DNA of 64,000 nt from an uncultured Ruminococcus sp. (GCA_910576995.1 CAJTLC010000002.1:97941-161940), one strand, 5' to 3'. Counted from the first letter of the stretch, positions 8,286-17,385 are shown. Made by a program: numbers and translations. Notes: generated from the letters alone by a model not told the origin.

Positions 8286-10054
8286 TATTCTTCCTCCTTA
8301 ATAAGCAGCCTGTCAAGCCCGGCGGAAATTTCCACTGAAAGCTTATCAAATTCCTCGTCGACGTCCGCTTCGACAATATACTTGAATCGTCCGATCTTCT
8401 CACGCACGGCAAGTCCCGCCGCCGCTTCAACGTCCGCGCCCTTTGCAATTGCGGCTGCGGCTTCATCATTGAAATTGAGAATAAGCTTCATCATGTAAAG
8501 CTGCTTTTTCAAACTCGTATAGGTATCTACTTCGTGGAACGCAAGCTGATGCAGGAAATCCTCACGTATAGAACGCGCCGTCTCCATTTTCAGACGGTCA
8601 TTAGCCGAAAGAGCGTCCATACCTATAAGCTTGACTATTTCTTTCAATTCCGCTTCGTCGTTGAGGATAGCCATAAAACGGCTTCTCAATTCCATCCAAT
8701 CTGCGGAAACGTTATTATTGTACCAATCCGCAAGAGAATCCGCATAAAGAGAGTAGCTGGTAAGCCAATTTATCGCTGGAAAATGACGCTGGTACGCCAA
8801 ACTTGAATCGAGTCCCCAGAATACTTTTACGATTCGAAGCGTAGCCTGCGATACAGGTTCGGAGATATCTCCGCCTGGCGGCGATACTGCGCCGATAACG
8901 GATAATGCGCCCTCTCTGCCGTCGCTGCCCATTGAGATAACTCGACCTGCACGCTCGTAAAACTGCGCGAGACGGCTTCCGAGATAAGCAGGATAGCCCT
9001 CGTCTCCGGGCATTTCTTCAAGTCTGCCCGACATTTCGCGAAGAGCTTCCGCCCAACGCGAAGTCGAATCCGCCATAAGAGCGACTGAATAGCCCATATC
9101 GCGATAATATTCGGCGATCGTGATACCCGTATAAACCGATGCTTCACGCGCCGCAACAGGCATATCCGACGTATTTGCAATGAGAACCGTACGCTCCATG
9201 AGGGATTTTCCCGTTTTGGGGTCGATAAGTTCGGGGAATTCGTTCAGAACGTCGGTCATTTCGTTTCCGCGCTCGCCGCAGCCGATATAAACGATTATAT
9301 CCGCTTCCGCCCATTTTGCAAGCTGATGCTGAGTAACCGTCTTACCGCTTCCGAAAGGTCCGGGAATCGCCGCAACACCGCCCTTTGCGATCGGGAACAG
9401 GCAGTCGACAACTCGCTGACCCGTTACAAGCGGCATATTTGGCGACAGCTTTTTCTTATAAGGTCTGCCGCGTCTTACTGGCCATTTCTGGAACATTTTG
9501 AGTTCTTTATCACCTTTTTCAGTTTCAATGACACATATAACTTCGTCAACGGCAAACTCGCCCTGCTTAATAGATTTAACCTTGCCGCTTATTCCATTCG
9601 GCACCATTATTTTGTGAAGAACAATATCGGTTTCGGGAACTGTTCCAATGATATCGCCCTCTTCAACTTCATTCCCCTGCTTTACAAGAGGTGTGAAAGC
9701 CCACTTTTTATCGCGTTTAAGCGATGTAACTTCAACGCCGCGCGCAAGATTATTTCCGCATACTTCGCGGATAGCGTCGAGAGGACGCTGTATTCCGTCA
9801 TAAATACTGCCGATAAGTCCCGGTCCGAGTTCCGCGCTCATGGGTTCTCCCGTGGATTCAACGGATTCGCCCGTACCCAGTCCCGCCGTTTCCTCGTAAA
9901 CCTGAATCGAAGCGCGGTCGCCGTGCATTTCAATGATCTCGCCGATCAGACGTTTCTTACTTACGCGAACAACGTCGAACATATTCGCGTCTCTCATTCC
10001 CTCTGCAACGACGAGAGGACCTGAGATCTTTACTATATTTCCAATGCTGCTCAA
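8285..10054 (-). CDS. V-type ATPase catalytic subunit A
   Basis: A 589-residue catalytic subunit hydrolysing or making ATP. Walker A is GPFGSGKT in the segment IPGPFGSGKTVTQHQLAKW, followed by YIGCGERGNEM and the catalytic DSTSRWAEALREMSGRLEEMPG region; an extra bulge domain between the N-terminal barrel and the P-loop, typical of V/A-type A subunits, is present (about residues 110-190). The start is TTG (complement of 10052-10054), with AAGGAG 7 nt upstream. 20 nt separate it from subunit F. Intact and full length. Confidence 0.97.
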   Translation of the reverse strand: MSSIGNIVKISGPLVVAEGMRDANMFDVVRVSKKRLIGEIIEMHGDRASIQVYEETAGLGTGESVESTGEPMSAELGPGLIGSIYDGIQRPLDAIREVCGNNLARGVEVTSLKRDKKWAFTPLVKQGNEVEEGDIIGTVPETDIVLHKIMVPNGISGKVKSIKQGEFAVDEVICVIETEKGDKELKMFQKWPVRRGRPYKKKLSPNMPLVTGQRVVDCLFPIAKGGVAAIPGPFGSGKTVTQHQLAKWAEADIIVYIGCGERGNEMTDVLNEFPELIDPKTGKSLMERTVLIANTSDMPVAAREASVYTGITIAEYYRDMGYSVALMADSTSRWAEALREMSGRLEEMPGDEGYPAYLGSRLAQFYERAGRVISMGSDGREGALSVIGAVSPPGGDISEPVSQATLRIVKVFWGLDSSLAYQRHFPAINWLTSYSLYADSLADWYNNNVSADWMELRSRFMAILNDEAELKEIVKLIGMDALSANDRLKMETARSIREDFLHQLAFHEVDTYTSLKKQLYMMKLILNFNDEAAAAIAKGADVEAAAGLAVREKIGRFKYIVEADVDEEFDKLSVEISAGLDRLLIKEEE

Positions 10055-10074
10055 AACTGCAACTCCTTTGCTAT

Positions 10075-10395
10075 TTATTTCAATATATCCGAACCGACTG
10101 CTTTTTCAACAGCTTCATGCAGACTGCGCATTCCGTCGCCCGTATTGCCCTCGATAGCAGGTATCAATACAATGGACGGCAACTTCCTGCTACGATATTT
10201 TTTTATCGTTTCGCTTACAAGCGCAGCGGCAGGCTCGGTGATATATATTACGCCGAATCCGTTTGCTGCCAGACGATTTATCAGCTTTGATATTTCGGCG
10301 GGGTCGGTCTCGCGAAATACGGAAAGTCCAAGAGCCGCAAATCCCGATACGCTTGCCGAATCGCCGATTACAGCCGTTTTATACATTTCAGACAT
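10075..10395 (-). CDS. V-type ATPase subunit F
   Basis: A 106-residue central-stalk subunit with the Rossmann-like sequence AVIGDSASVSGFAALGLSVF...GVIYITEPAAALV...PSIVLIPAIEGNTGDGMRSLHEAVEKAVG. The glycine-rich GNTGDGM stretch near the end and the length match the family. It overlaps the stop codon of subunit C by 8 nt (ATGTCTGA), so it is probably translated by coupling. In other bacteria this subunit binds subunit D and regulates rotation. Confidence 0.9.
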   Translation of the reverse strand: MSEMYKTAVIGDSASVSGFAALGLSVFRETDPAEISKLINRLAANGFGVIYITEPAAALVSETIKKYRSRKLPSIVLIPAIEGNTGDGMRSLHEAVEKAVGSDILK

Positions 10396-11329
10396 AAAGC
10401 TTTCGCATCCTTTCCGTAATAGTTTCTCTGTCTGCGCCGAATTCCTTGCAAACGCTGATGATACGCAGATTCTTCTGTTCCGCCTCCGCAGCTATAAAAT
10501 AAGCTTCAAGAGGCTCTGGTCCAAACGATCTCATGCGCGCTGTCTCGGCGAGTTCCATTATGATATCGTCGCACCATTTTTCAAACTGCGCGCCTGATAC
10601 GCCTAAAAGTTTAGCCGCTTCGCCGAATCCTGCCGTTTCAAGAAATCCCAGAAGCGATTCCGTTCCGCCGAGAGCGGCGTTGATAAGCGATTCCTTATCA
10701 ATACTTTCACTTCCGCAAACAGCCGTCTCTAAAAAAGTTTTCTGCTTATTCATTTTACCGCATCTGAAAGCAGTTTTAATATCGGCGCATACAGTTGTAA
10801 GTTCCGCGTATTTCCGTATAAATTCGCCGCCGAAAGATTTCGCGCTTTTCTGCATGGCGGATAAAGCTGCTGCGTCTATGAATGAATCAGCCAATTGCCC
10901 GTCTGAAGTTTTAACCAGAATATCATACGCCTCGGCAGCAACATTTCCGATATATTCGGGAAGCAATTCGTAATTCTTTGAACCGAGAATTCCACTGAGT
11001 TTGTCGAGGTCAAGATTTGTCGGTCTGATATAATATTTTTCAGCCGTTCTGCCCGCTACAGAAGCTTTTAATGAGGCTTTCAAATTATGAAAGTCGTTTT
11101 TGTACAGTAAAATCTCTGTTTCACGGCAATCCGGAGCATAATCTCTGATCATGTTCCAGACCGTTTCGGCATTTGTTTCGGACGTTCCCTTTTTGGAAGA
11201 GAGCAGTGCGTCCGTCTCCGCCTTGCTTGCGGCGTTGATGAGCTGCTCCATGTCACTGCGGTTAAGCAGGGTATTTTCCATTGCTTTTACCGCCGCGACT
11301 GCACTTGCATATTTTGTTGTTTCGCTCAT
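10388..11329 (-). CDS. V-type ATPase subunit C
   Basis: A 313-residue subunit that caps the membrane rotor and joins it to the central stalk. It is mostly helical, with the family-like pattern TKYASAVAAVKAMENTLLNRSDMEQLINA at the N-terminus and repeated three-helix units. The start was moved to ATG 11329, because AGGTGACGG lies just upstream and the 28 residues before it are Arg-rich and unlike the family. It lies between subunits E and F, the usual order. Confidence 0.88.
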   Translation of the reverse strand: MSETTKYASAVAAVKAMENTLLNRSDMEQLINAASKAETDALLSSKKGTSETNAETVWNMIRDYAPDCRETEILLYKNDFHNLKASLKASVAGRTAEKYYIRPTNLDLDKLSGILGSKNYELLPEYIGNVAAEAYDILVKTSDGQLADSFIDAAALSAMQKSAKSFGGEFIRKYAELTTVCADIKTAFRCGKMNKQKTFLETAVCGSESIDKESLINAALGGTESLLGFLETAGFGEAAKLLGVSGAQFEKWCDDIIMELAETARMRSFGPEPLEAYFIAAEAEQKNLRIISVCKEFGADRETITERMRKLYV

Positions 11330-11337
11330 TCCGTCAC

Positions 11338-11931
11338 CTACCCGAATAAGGCTCTTGCCGCAGTATCGCGTACAGCGTCGCGTTCGGCTTCGATAATATC
11401 GCGGAAGCTGCAATTTTCGGATATAAGACCGTATTCAAGAATAAATCCGTTTTCGATATCCGCGCATTTATCTGAAATTCTGATCGTACCGCCTGCTTTT
11501 TCCGCAATTGAGTCTGCCTTTTTCGCGAAATCGACAGGCATTCTTCCGAGATCTCTTTTACTGAAATACAGCACGCCCTTATCTTTCTGAACTTTTTGAG
11601 AAAGCAGCTTTTCAATAACGGCGAAATATTCAGTTTCCGAAAGAGAATCCAGCTTTTGCAGCGTTTTTTCAATTACATCGTTGATACATTTGACTTTGCA
11701 GGCAAGAATGCGGCGTTTCATATCGGCGTCCACCGAAGCTTTGGAGTTTTCATGCTCCTGAGCAAGCTTGAACGTCATTTTTTTCAACTGCTCGTCATAA
11801 GCTTTTTCAGCTTTTTCAGAGCCGTCTTTAATTATGACTGCCGCCTTTTTTTCGGCTGCCGATATGATAGTCTTTTCCGTTTCTTTCTGCTGCGAAGCAA
11901 TTATGTTCAGGATATTTTCAAGTCCTGCCAT
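11338..11931 (-). CDS. V-type ATPase subunit E (peripheral stalk)
   Basis: A 197-residue peripheral-stalk subunit. The first ~100 residues form a charged coiled coil (ASQQKETEKTIISAAEKKAAVIIKDG...), and the C-terminal third is a mixed globular domain that attaches to the A3B3 head. ATG 11931 is preceded by GGAGGT at 7 nt; the upstream in-frame ATG at 12009 lies inside the subunit K gene and lacks a ribosome site. 8 nt separate it from subunit C. It pairs with the small coiled-coil G/H-type subunit encoded at the start of the operon. Confidence 0.9.
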   Translation of the reverse strand: MAGLENILNIIASQQKETEKTIISAAEKKAAVIIKDGSEKAEKAYDEQLKKMTFKLAQEHENSKASVDADMKRRILACKVKCINDVIEKTLQKLDSLSETEYFAVIEKLLSQKVQKDKGVLYFSKRDLGRMPVDFAKKADSIAEKAGGTIRISDKCADIENGFILEYGLISENCSFRDIIEAERDAVRDTAARALFG

Positions 11932-11944
11932 TTTAATACCTCCG

Positions 11945-12421
11945 TCAGATAGCAATGTTGTAAATAAGAAGAATTGAAACGAGGAGTGCAAGGATAGCGT
12001 AAGTCTCAACCATAGCCGCCATGATGATGCCCTTGCCGTTGTGTTCGGGAGCTTTAGCCGTAATTCCTACGCCCGCAACAGCTGCTCTGCCCTGTGCGAT
12101 CGCCGAAAAATAGCCAACTATCGCGATCGGAAGTGACGCTGCGAGGAACATAAGTCCCTGAGCCGTAGTGAGTTCAACAGCACCGCCGCCGATAACTCCA
12201 ACACGGCTGAGCATCAAAATAGCTGTAAGCAGTCCGTAAAGTCCCTGCGTACCAGGGAGAAGCTGAAGAATAAGCACCTTGCTGAACTTCGACGGGTCAA
12301 CCGAAACAACGCCTGCGGCTGCCTCGCCGACAAGTCCTACCGCTCTTGCCGAGCCGATACCTGCAAACAGAGCTGCGCAAACCGCTCCAACTATCGCTAA
12401 TGTGATTCCTAAACTATTCAT
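11945..12421 (-). CDS. V-type ATPase subunit K (rotor proteolipid) with Na+-type ligands
   Basis: A 158-residue, 16-kDa-type rotor subunit with four hydrophobic helices arising from an internal duplication. The ion-binding residues known from the Enterococcus hirae Na+-ATPase NtpK are all present: Leu55, Thr58, Gln59 and Tyr62 in LLPGTQGLYG, Gln110 in AIAQG and the essential Glu139 in MVETYAI. The spacing is the same as in NtpK. This argues for Na+ rather than H+ transport. GGAGG precedes the ATG, and the start overlaps the end of subunit I by 8 nt. Confidence 0.95.
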   Translation of the reverse strand: MNSLGITLAIVGAVCAALFAGIGSARAVGLVGEAAAGVVSVDPSKFSKVLILQLLPGTQGLYGLLTAILMLSRVGVIGGGAVELTTAQGLMFLAASLPIAIVGYFSAIAQGRAAVAGVGITAKAPEHNGKGIIMAAMVETYAILALLVSILLIYNIAI

Positions 12422-14387
12422 TGATATTTTCCTCCTTGAATTTTATATACTTAGTGTTTACTGCGAACGGGGTGAATTCCCGACCGCCGCCTGTGTAGAA
12501 TTTGCTGAACAACTCCACAAACTGAAGTCTGTCCGTATGAACGTAAGCGCCGAGAAGATTGATAGCGAGGTTTGCCGTATGTCCCACAATAAAGACAATT
12601 ATAAGCAAAACAAGCTTTACAGCCTTATTTTCTGGCATCGTTCCTATGAGATTTATAACTCCTGCAATGCTTCCAGTCGCAAGTCCAAGCGCGAGCAGTC
12701 TTGAATATGAGAGTATATCGCTGAGCCAACCCGTTGCTGTATTATACAACGCGTACAATCCGCCGAAAAGCTTGCCAAATATGGATTTCGAGCTTCTTCC
12801 AGCCGTGAGTATCAACAATACAACGCCAGCTATCATCACATACGTTCCTATTGTTGTAAGAATCTTCGGAACTTCCGTGAGTATGCTTGCCGCAAGCGGC
12901 GCTACGCCAAGTATTGTAAGGTAAATTGGGACGGTATCGAGAAACGCGTCAAGCTTTCTGCCGTCGTCCCACGCCATTTTAAACGATACCCCGACGCCCA
13001 GAAACAGATGCAGGATTCCCAATCCGAAAGAATACAGCAGAAGTTTTATCGGATCGTCAAGCGGCTGAAACCACAATGCAATGCTGCCGATCTCTTTTCC
13101 GAAAAATTCGCGTCCGACTATCTGTACTATATCGCCAAACCAACTTCCGAACATCGCTCCCCAGAAAATCGTGGATATTCCGCAGTTTCGGAACATTATG
13201 AGCGTTTTTCGCATACTGTTTTCAAGTTTGAATTTCTTTAAGGCGATCATCGTTCCGATCACCATAACAATGCCATAACCTGCGTCCGAAAGCATCATTC
13301 CGAAGAACAGGTAATAGAAAAACGACATTACGGGCGTAGGGTCTACGTCTGTTTTAGAGGGCATTGCATACATTTTGGTTATTCCTTCGACAGGCGAAGA
13401 AAAGCTGCTGTTTTCGAGAAGCACCGGCACGTCCTCATCTTCCGCAGGCTCAAAGCCGCTGATCACTGCCGTGTGCTTTTTCTCGATCTCCCTTTTAAGA
13501 GAATCAAAATATTTTTCCGGAACATATCCTTCAAGCACGAACGTGCTTTCCGTTACGCCGAGTTTACCGAGAACTTCATATTTTTCCCTGCGCATTGCCA
13601 GAAAATCAATGCCGAATTTCAGCATTTCCCTGTATTCCGACATTTCTGTTATCGCTTTCTCCGACGCGGCTATAAGCTTATTAAGCTCCTTTCGTTGAGC
13701 AGTGTTTTTTCTGATCATTTCCGACGGAGTAATCGACGCCGATTCCGAAACAGGTACGAATGCGAGCCGGCGCAGACAATTTTCAGCCTCCTCCGCGACA
13801 TCCTTGCTGCACAATATAAACAAATTGGTCTGTTCCTTGAAATTCGAAACAACTTCGACGCAGCAGCCTTCGGGAAGTTGAGCTTCAATTTCTTCAGCCG
13901 TTCTGCTGCCCTGAATCGAACCGATATAAGCGTTTGTTTTGGACGTTCCTTTAAAATTTGTGGGAACATCAAGCGTCGTCCACGGCTCAAGAAGATCGGA
14001 ACGGATGCCGAGCTGGATAATTTCAGCCTGAGCTTCGGTGATCGTCTTATGATTTTTAATGATCTCCCCTGCCGCATTCATGATCTTTTCAAGATCAGCG
14101 GCTTTCCGTCCGAATTCATGCTTTTCGATCTCGTCGCGGCCTCCGAACATATCGGTGAGCGACGCCTTTTCCGGAGCATACTTATCAAGAATGTTCAGTG
14201 CCTGATCTACTGTGCTTCGGAATTTTTCGAATTCGCCCATAACAGCAGCAACGTTCATCTGTTCGAGTTCTTCACTGCTATTTTCGCATAACTCGACAAC
14301 TCCGCGCCGCTGCAAAAGTTCGATTATCTGTTTACTGTCCGTCAAGGGTGCAATAAGCTCTATTCGCTTCATTTTGAGCTTTGCCAT
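12414..14387 (-). CDS. V-type ATPase subunit I (stator subunit a)
   Basis: A 657-residue stator subunit. The N-terminal ~340 residues are a cytoplasmic, partly coiled-coil arm that binds the peripheral stalks. The C-terminal ~310 residues hold about seven to eight membrane helices (MSFFYYLFFGMMLSDAGYGI, LLLYSFGLGILHLFLGVGVS, VLLIIVFIVGHTANLAINLL). The family motif FFGMMLSDAGYG and the conserved late sequence SYSRLLALGLATG, with the arginine needed for ion transport, are present. Full length. It is the second gene of the operon, 20 nt after the small coiled-coil gene. Confidence 0.95.
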   Translation of the reverse strand: MAKLKMKRIELIAPLTDSKQIIELLQRRGVVELCENSSEELEQMNVAAVMGEFEKFRSTVDQALNILDKYAPEKASLTDMFGGRDEIEKHEFGRKAADLEKIMNAAGEIIKNHKTITEAQAEIIQLGIRSDLLEPWTTLDVPTNFKGTSKTNAYIGSIQGSRTAEEIEAQLPEGCCVEVVSNFKEQTNLFILCSKDVAEEAENCLRRLAFVPVSESASITPSEMIRKNTAQRKELNKLIAASEKAITEMSEYREMLKFGIDFLAMRREKYEVLGKLGVTESTFVLEGYVPEKYFDSLKREIEKKHTAVISGFEPAEDEDVPVLLENSSFSSPVEGITKMYAMPSKTDVDPTPVMSFFYYLFFGMMLSDAGYGIVMVIGTMIALKKFKLENSMRKTLIMFRNCGISTIFWGAMFGSWFGDIVQIVGREFFGKEIGSIALWFQPLDDPIKLLLYSFGLGILHLFLGVGVSFKMAWDDGRKLDAFLDTVPIYLTILGVAPLAASILTEVPKILTTIGTYVMIAGVVLLILTAGRSSKSIFGKLFGGLYALYNTATGWLSDILSYSRLLALGLATGSIAGVINLIGTMPENKAVKLVLLIIVFIVGHTANLAINLLGAYVHTDRLQFVELFSKFYTGGGREFTPFAVNTKYIKFKEENINE

Positions 14388-14407
14388 AAATTATATCACA
14401 CTCCTTT

Positions 14408-14719
14408 TTATCCGAAAAAGCTGTCGATGATAGACATTACGGCTTTTTCGGAATTCGACTCGGCAATGCTGCGAATCTCCGCAAGCTTTTTTGAGCATTC
14501 CTGCTCGGCTGTACGGGAATATTCTGCAAGCTTTTCGCCGTTTGAATTTCGTATTTTCTCGGTTTCCGATTTAGCTTCTGCAAGCTTTTTCTGAACGTTC
14601 AGAGCAGCGTTTTTTTCGGCTTCTCTGACGATCTCTTCGGCTTTATGCCGCGCTTCTGAATTCAGCTTGTCCGCTGCCGATTCGGCTTCGAGAATCTTTT
14701 CAACTGACTTGGATGCCAT
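14408..14719 (-). CDS. V-type ATPase small peripheral-stalk coiled-coil subunit (G/H type)
   Basis: A 103-residue, almost entirely helical protein, rich in Ala, Glu and Lys (AESAADKLNSEARHKAEEIVREAEKNAAL...). It corresponds by size, composition and place to NtpF of Enterococcus or AhaH of archaea, which pairs with subunit E in the peripheral stalk. ATG 14719 was chosen because GGAGG is 6-7 nt upstream; a TTG at 14725 is too close. It is the first gene after the operon promoter. Confidence 0.85.
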   Translation of the reverse strand: MASKSVEKILEAESAADKLNSEARHKAEEIVREAEKNAALNVQKKLAEAKSETEKIRNSNGEKLAEYSRTAEQECSKKLAEIRSIAESNSEKAVMSIIDSFFG

Positions 14720-14721
14720 AT

Positions 14722-14814
14722 CCAACCTCCTTCATAGGGAAATATATCTGTATACAGAAAAAGAGCCGACTCTACAGACAGCTCCCTCATGGGAATTTCA
14801 TTCCCTTGATTAGA
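14722..14814 (-). promoter_or_regulatory. V-ATPase operon leader with two short hairpins
   Basis: Read on the minus strand, the leader holds GGGAAT-GAA-ATTCCC directly after the promoter, then a GAGC/GCTC stem followed by five T and the palindrome CTGTATACAG. The second stem plus T-run resembles a weak attenuator ahead of the first gene. Stems are short, so regulation is only a possibility. Confidence 0.35.
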
Positions 14815-14844
14815 ATTATATCATAATTTACCATGAGTGTCAAT
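14815..14844 (-). promoter_or_regulatory. Promoter of the V-ATPase operon
   Basis: Minus strand: TTGACA (complement of 14839-14844), 18-bp spacer, TATAAT (complement of 14815-14820). No other consensus promoter lies inside the nine-gene operon. Confidence 0.8.
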
Positions 14845-14881
14845 AGACAAATAAATTTTTTTGTCTGAATTTTAAAACGTG

Positions 14882-14910
14882 TTGCAAATCATCCTTTTTT
14901 ATGTTATAAT
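14882..14910 (+). promoter_or_regulatory. Divergent promoter toward the ECF sigma factor
   Basis: TTGCAA at 14882-14887, 17-bp spacer, TATAAT at 14905-14910. It would give a leader of about 430 nt before the sigma factor gene. Confidence 0.55.
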
Positions 14911-15344
14911 GATATAGTTCAATTATAAATATTCAAAGTCAGATCCTGTTCATCAAATTTTCGGACAATGCGCTTTTAGTTAACCAAGTTTAACAGATAT
15001 TCCATATAAAAAATTTCAGCATTCAGTGATTTCACTTTAAACAGAAATATAACTTAACATCAAAATTCCCCTGTTTTTCGGAATTTCCCGCATCTGTTTG
15101 ATTTTTTTAGCAAAACAGTTAGCATGTGTTAACTGTTTTCCAGAAAAAAATTCAAAAAATTTCGTCTTTTTTGGCTTTTAAAATCACTTGTATTATGAAA
15201 GCTTTCATAAGGCGAAAAATACAGCACAGATATGCTCGTATTATTCCCCTTAATTTACAACGACGCCGTTAAAGCGCCATACCAATTTGTACGGTGATTA
15301 CTTAAATGTTTGCAAACTATTTTGTGCGGGAGGGAGTGACTGAT
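14911..15344 (+). other. Long AT-rich leader of the sigma factor gene with three inverted repeats
   Basis: No coding frame is supported. Visible structure: AAATTCC/GGAATTT (15063-15086), AAAACAGTTA/TAACTGTTTT (15112-15121 and 15130-15139), and an 18-bp perfect palindrome TTATGAAAGCTTTCATAA (15193-15210). The last is a good operator candidate. Confidence 0.5.
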
Positions 15345-15944
15345 ATGATTACCGACTCAAATATATACACCGGAGGTGGAAGTACGATTATTAACATATT
15401 TACTCCAAGCGAAGGAGAGACCGAAGAAAACGATACGGTAAACGATCTCATTGAGACTTGTGCTGAATCAAAGGACAGCCTTTGCAGACTGTATCATATG
15501 TTTAAAAAAAGCGTATTCGCCGTAGCGTTCAGCATAACATCGGATTATCATCTCTCGGAAGATTGCGTTGCCGAAACGTTTGTAAGGCTTACTCAGGTCA
15601 GGAACTTCAATCCTAAAAAAGGAGACGGTAAAGGTTACATACACAAGATAGCCCGAAACGTCGCACTGGAAATGCGCCGCAGTTTCAAAAAAGATACGGA
15701 TGATTTCTATCTTTCAGGATACGGCGACGCTGACGAAACTGTGGAAAACAGTATTTATATAAATCAGCTTCTAACATTTTTGAACGACAAACAACGGCAG
15801 ATAGTAGTAATGCGCTGCTGCAGCGAACTGACGTTCAAAGAGATCGCAAAGATCATGAAATGCCCGGAAACCACGGTAAAATCAAGGTACAAAAAAGCTT
15901 TAGCCATATTACAGGAAAAGGCAGGTGTTAACAGTGAAAAATGA
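15345..15944 (+). CDS. RNA polymerase sigma factor, ECF-like sigma-70 family
   Basis: A 199-residue sigma factor. Region 2 is recognised around FKKSVFAVAFSITSDYHLSEDCVAETFVRL, and region 4 as a helix-turn-helix in DKQRQIVVMRCCSELTFKEIAKIMKCPETTVKSRYKKAL. Regions 1 and 3 are absent, as in ECF factors. ATG 15345 was chosen because GGGAGG lies about 9-10 nt upstream; an earlier ATG at 15306 has no such site. The gene overlaps the next by 11 nt. The partner may be its membrane-anchored regulator. Its target promoters could include its own long, palindrome-bearing leader. Confidence 0.85.
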   Translation: MITDSNIYTGGGSTIINIFTPSEGETEENDTVNDLIETCAESKDSLCRLYHMFKKSVFAVAFSITSDYHLSEDCVAETFVRLTQVRNFNPKKGDGKGYIHKIARNVALEMRRSFKKDTDDFYLSGYGDADETVENSIYINQLLTFLNDKQRQIVVMRCCSELTFKEIAKIMKCPETTVKSRYKKALAILQEKAGVNSEK

Positions 15945-17385
15945 ATACTTCGGACATCAGGAAATTGAAAAACTTCTGAAAAACAAAATGAACGAGCTTT
16001 CTGACTCTGTTGACTGCTTTGATAAAATCTCAGCAAAAGCTTTTCCATCTGAAAAATCGGATTTTTCCGAAAGCGGATTCACCGTAAGCGGCCTTGAAAA
16101 TGTTACTGGAAGATCACGTAAACACCATATTCTGAAATGGGCGGCAATTTCAGCGGCTGCTGTCATCTGCATTGCCGTTATTCCCAAAACAGGATTTGTT
16201 AACCGCGTTTACAAAAATATGACATGCGGTTCCGTTAAACGAATTTATCAGGAGCTTTTAACCGAGATCGACCGCGAAACCAAGGAAAACGAATATCTCA
16301 TCACCGACTATCCACTGGATTTTTATATTCAGAACGACGTTCTGATCACGCCGCTTTTCAGATGTCCTTTCGAGGAGATCGATAAGGAAAACGTGCAGGT
16401 TCGACTTTTTATACGTCAGATCAACGGCATTAATACAAATCAGATATACGCAGCAGCATACTGTGACACTTATTCAAATGAAAATATTTTAGCCGCAGCA
16501 GAATCAAATTTTAAATTCACCCAAGAAGAAATAGACGCTGTCGTTCAGGATATTTCAAATATCACAGATTTTTTCTCTGCTGAGGATGATCTGATATCCA
16601 ACACTGTCGAATCTTGCTTTACAACTAACGATCCGCATGAAATATTGAATTCCGCCGGCGAAGTCGTTTCTTTGGCTTCATTTGAATACGCTTCTATCGT
16701 AAAAACACCAAATGGAATCGATACGCTCAAAACAAGCGTCATTTTCGGAAAATCTACAGAATTGCCCGAAAGTCCGTATAATTATGACATTATTTCTAAA
16801 AACGGCAGCGGCGAGACCGTCGATATACCGCGCGATGAAATGTGGCATAGATCTATGTATTTCAACGGAAATTCGGCAATGCCGACGGAGCAGCTCTCGA
16901 ACTTTACGCATATCGATCTGTTCGCGAATTCGAATCAGACTGTAAATACAATTAAATTTTACTCAATATTGCCTTACAGCAGTCAGAATTCCGATTATAC
17001 CGCGAATGCCGAGTTGACTATCGGAAGCGAATATCAAAATTGGTACAGTATTATTTCGCCGTCAGATTTATTCTCTTTGTTCACTTTAAAACTTTACTAC
17101 CCGTCGGCTTTTCAAAACGGAATTGTTGAAGTTAAAGACGGATATGACTTTCTTAACAGCGTTGATACTTATTCAGAAATTCAGAAAAATGCCGATCAAG
17201 AAATTGCAATGTACAAATCGCAGCTTTTTAATTTAGACAAAAATATTCAAGAACTGGAATTGATTCAAAAAAACCTTGAAGATCAAGAAAAAATAATGGA
17301 CGCAGAAGCTCAAATGTTAGAATATTATGAACAAAGAGAAGTCATTCAAAACGAGATTGAGCGCATCCGTTCGGAACTTAACTGA
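15934..17385 (+). CDS. Single-pass membrane protein, probable anti-sigma/sensor partner of the ECF sigma factor
   Basis: A 483-residue protein not assigned to a named family. Residues about 1-65 are cytoplasmic and charged, then one membrane helix (ILKWAAISAAAVICIAVIP). The rest is a long extracytoplasmic domain ending in a coiled coil (about residues 420-483, with repeated Gln/Glu/Ile heptads). The start is GTG 15934 with AGGTG 6 nt upstream; it overlaps the sigma gene by 11 nt. That coupling and topology are typical of sigma-anti-sigma pairs. No zinc-binding anti-sigma motif (HxxxCxxC) is visible, so the anti-sigma role is inferred from position. Confidence 0.7.
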   Translation: MKNEYFGHQEIEKLLKNKMNELSDSVDCFDKISAKAFPSEKSDFSESGFTVSGLENVTGRSRKHHILKWAAISAAAVICIAVIPKTGFVNRVYKNMTCGSVKRIYQELLTEIDRETKENEYLITDYPLDFYIQNDVLITPLFRCPFEEIDKENVQVRLFIRQINGINTNQIYAAAYCDTYSNENILAAAESNFKFTQEEIDAVVQDISNITDFFSAEDDLISNTVESCFTTNDPHEILNSAGEVVSLASFEYASIVKTPNGIDTLKTSVIFGKSTELPESPYNYDIISKNGSGETVDIPRDEMWHRSMYFNGNSAMPTEQLSNFTHIDLFANSNQTVNTIKFYSILPYSSQNSDYTANAELTIGSEYQNWYSIISPSDLFSLFTLKLYYPSAFQNGIVEVKDGYDFLNSVDTYSEIQKNADQEIAMYKSQLFNLDKNIQELELIQKNLEDQEKIMDAEAQMLEYYEQREVIQNEIERIRSELN

